From NCBI GenBank assembly GCA_029865665.1, contig JARXAV010000030.1, positions 1 to 6,530 on the forward strand: a stretch of DNA of 6,530 nt, read 5' to 3'. Shown here in pieces: positions 6,107 through 6,530 of this stretch. The position numbers were made by a program, and so were the translations under genes. Numbering within the stretch: position 1 is the first letter of the stretch; each line of letters starts with the position of its first letter. The notes under the pieces are model-generated. The model was not told the DNA's origin. It was given only the letters and a program-made list of their open reading frames with translations, and ran no database searches. This DNA comes from Flectobacillus sp. (GTDB lineage: Bacteria > Bacteroidota > Bacteroidia > Cytophagales > Spirosomataceae).

Positions 6107-6149
6107 TAATAGTCTATTTATCAGTTATTTATAAAAAATGAATAGCGAC

Positions 6150-6157
6150 TAATTTTG
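6150..6157 (+). promoter_or_regulatory. Exact TAnnTTTG -7 box for the downstream exported protein gene
   Basis: TAATTTTG at 6150-6157 matches the Bacteroidota -7 consensus exactly. I see no TTG at the expected -33 spacing (around 6125-6131), so the promoter is only half supported. If it is used, transcription starts near 6164 and leaves a leader of about 100 bases before the ATG at 6268, containing the inverted repeats described next. Confidence 0.45.
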
Positions 6158-6162
6158 TAAGC

Positions 6163-6229
6163 TCATTTAAAATAAATTTACTACAGGAGTTTGAATTTAA
6201 ATGAAATACTTTAGCTCAAATTCCTGTAG
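6163..6229 (+). promoter_or_regulatory. Structured leader: interleaved inverted repeats before the porU2-like gene
   Basis: Two pairs interleave. CTACAGGAGTTTGA (6181-6194) pairs with 6216-6229 over 14 positions, with one G-U wobble and a 21-base loop. TCATTTAAA (6163-6171) pairs with TTTAAATGA (6196-6204). The order A-B-A'-B' is either a pseudoknot or two alternative folds. The long hairpin is GC-containing and well above the local background; the AT-only pair is weaker. It could be a 5' leader control element or a second terminator protecting the next gene from tsaE read-through. No known riboswitch class is recognisable. Confidence 0.4.
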
Positions 6230-6267
6230 GCTTATCTATCGGTTTCAACTACTAACGTCACTTGTCC

Positions 6268-6530
6268 ATGTTACGTTCTACCCTTTATCTATGCTTCTTA
6301 CTGCTATTTTGCAGTACTTTTTCTGTTGCCCAAGATTCAAATGCTTGGATTGATTATTCAAAGCCCTATTTCCGTATTCCGATTGTCAAAAAAGGCGTGT
6401 ATCGCTTGTCCTATCAAGAACTAAAAACCGCAGGAATGCCCACAGGCGTAAATCCACAGGGTTTTCAGCTTTTTCGACGTGGAAAAGAGCAGGCTATTTT
6501 TGTTCAAGGTGAAAGCGATGCGACATTTGA
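6268..6530 (+). CDS. porU2: N-terminus of exported C25-type peptidase, PorU2-like type IX secretion protein (3' end outside window)
   Basis: ATG at 6268 opens 87 codons that run off the right edge. Residues 1-21 form a Sec signal peptide (MLRSTLYLCFLLLFCSTFSVA) with a likely cut before Gln22. The mature start AWIDYSKPYFRIPIVKKGVY, then RLSYQELKTAGMPTGVNPQG, matches the N-terminal domain of PorU/PorU2-like gingipain-family (C25) proteins of Bacteroidota. In these a yFrIpv.k.GvYrlsY.dL..aGm pattern precedes a second domain and a large peptidase domain. PorU is the sortase that removes the sorting domain from type IX cargo and attaches the product at the cell surface; PorU2 is a paralogue with a less defined role. 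The catalytic domain lies outside the window, so neither activity nor total length can be judged. Confidence 0.68.
   Translation, partial: MLRSTLYLCFLLLFCSTFSVAQDSNAWIDYSKPYFRIPIVKKGVYRLSYQELKTAGMPTGVNPQGFQLFRRGKEQAIFVQGESDATF

Noticed and set aside
1..6530. CRISPR array, tRNA/rRNA genes or insertion sequence
   Set aside because: I see no regularly spaced repeats, no cloverleaf or rRNA sequence, and no transposase or terminal inverted repeats.

Overview
The window looks like a piece of a Bacteroidota chromosome, most likely from the Cytophagales. The evidence is its AT-rich composition, the lack of Shine-Dalgarno sequences before most starts, promoter motifs of the Bacteroidota type (TAnnTTTG), a type IX secretion-type protein at the right edge, and a secreted family 1 polysaccharide lyase. 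The genus cannot be fixed from the sequence alone.

Layout, left to right. The window opens with the last 51 codons of an unrecognised + strand gene (3-158). A 164-base gap follows; it holds a weak nested inverted repeat and a candidate 26-codon hydrophobic peptide (246-326), whose stop overlaps the next start as ATGA. Next comes a + strand run of four closely spaced genes: a 150-residue protein with three predicted membrane segments (323-775), rmuC (797-2050), an ABC/OLD-type AAA ATPase (2082-3410) and an HNH-type nuclease candidate (3414-4073). The run ends in a strong 15-bp hairpin that also serves the convergent gene. On the - strand, 4110-5489 encodes a secreted pectate lyase-like protein (PL1). 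A 149-base divergent region then leads to tsaE (5639-6073, + strand), an essential tRNA t6A biosynthesis ATPase, which has its own terminator hairpin. After a structured leader, the window ends inside a + strand gene (6268 onward). This encodes an exported protein resembling the N-terminus of PorU2-type C25 peptidases of the type IX secretion system.

The most interesting part is the ATPase-HNH pair at 2082-4073. The two genes are 3 bases apart. The first has a complete ABC-type nucleotide-binding site. The second keeps the HNH core (EHFDP, WDNL, VNSLKSNK) but has lost the usual zinc-binding cysteines. The architecture matches Septu (PtuA/PtuB) anti-phage systems and the ATPase/HNH effectors of some retrons, but there is no reverse transcriptase or other partner here. 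It is best read as a Septu-like defence cassette of a diverged type, placed directly behind rmuC. That function is inferred from motifs and gene order, not shown.
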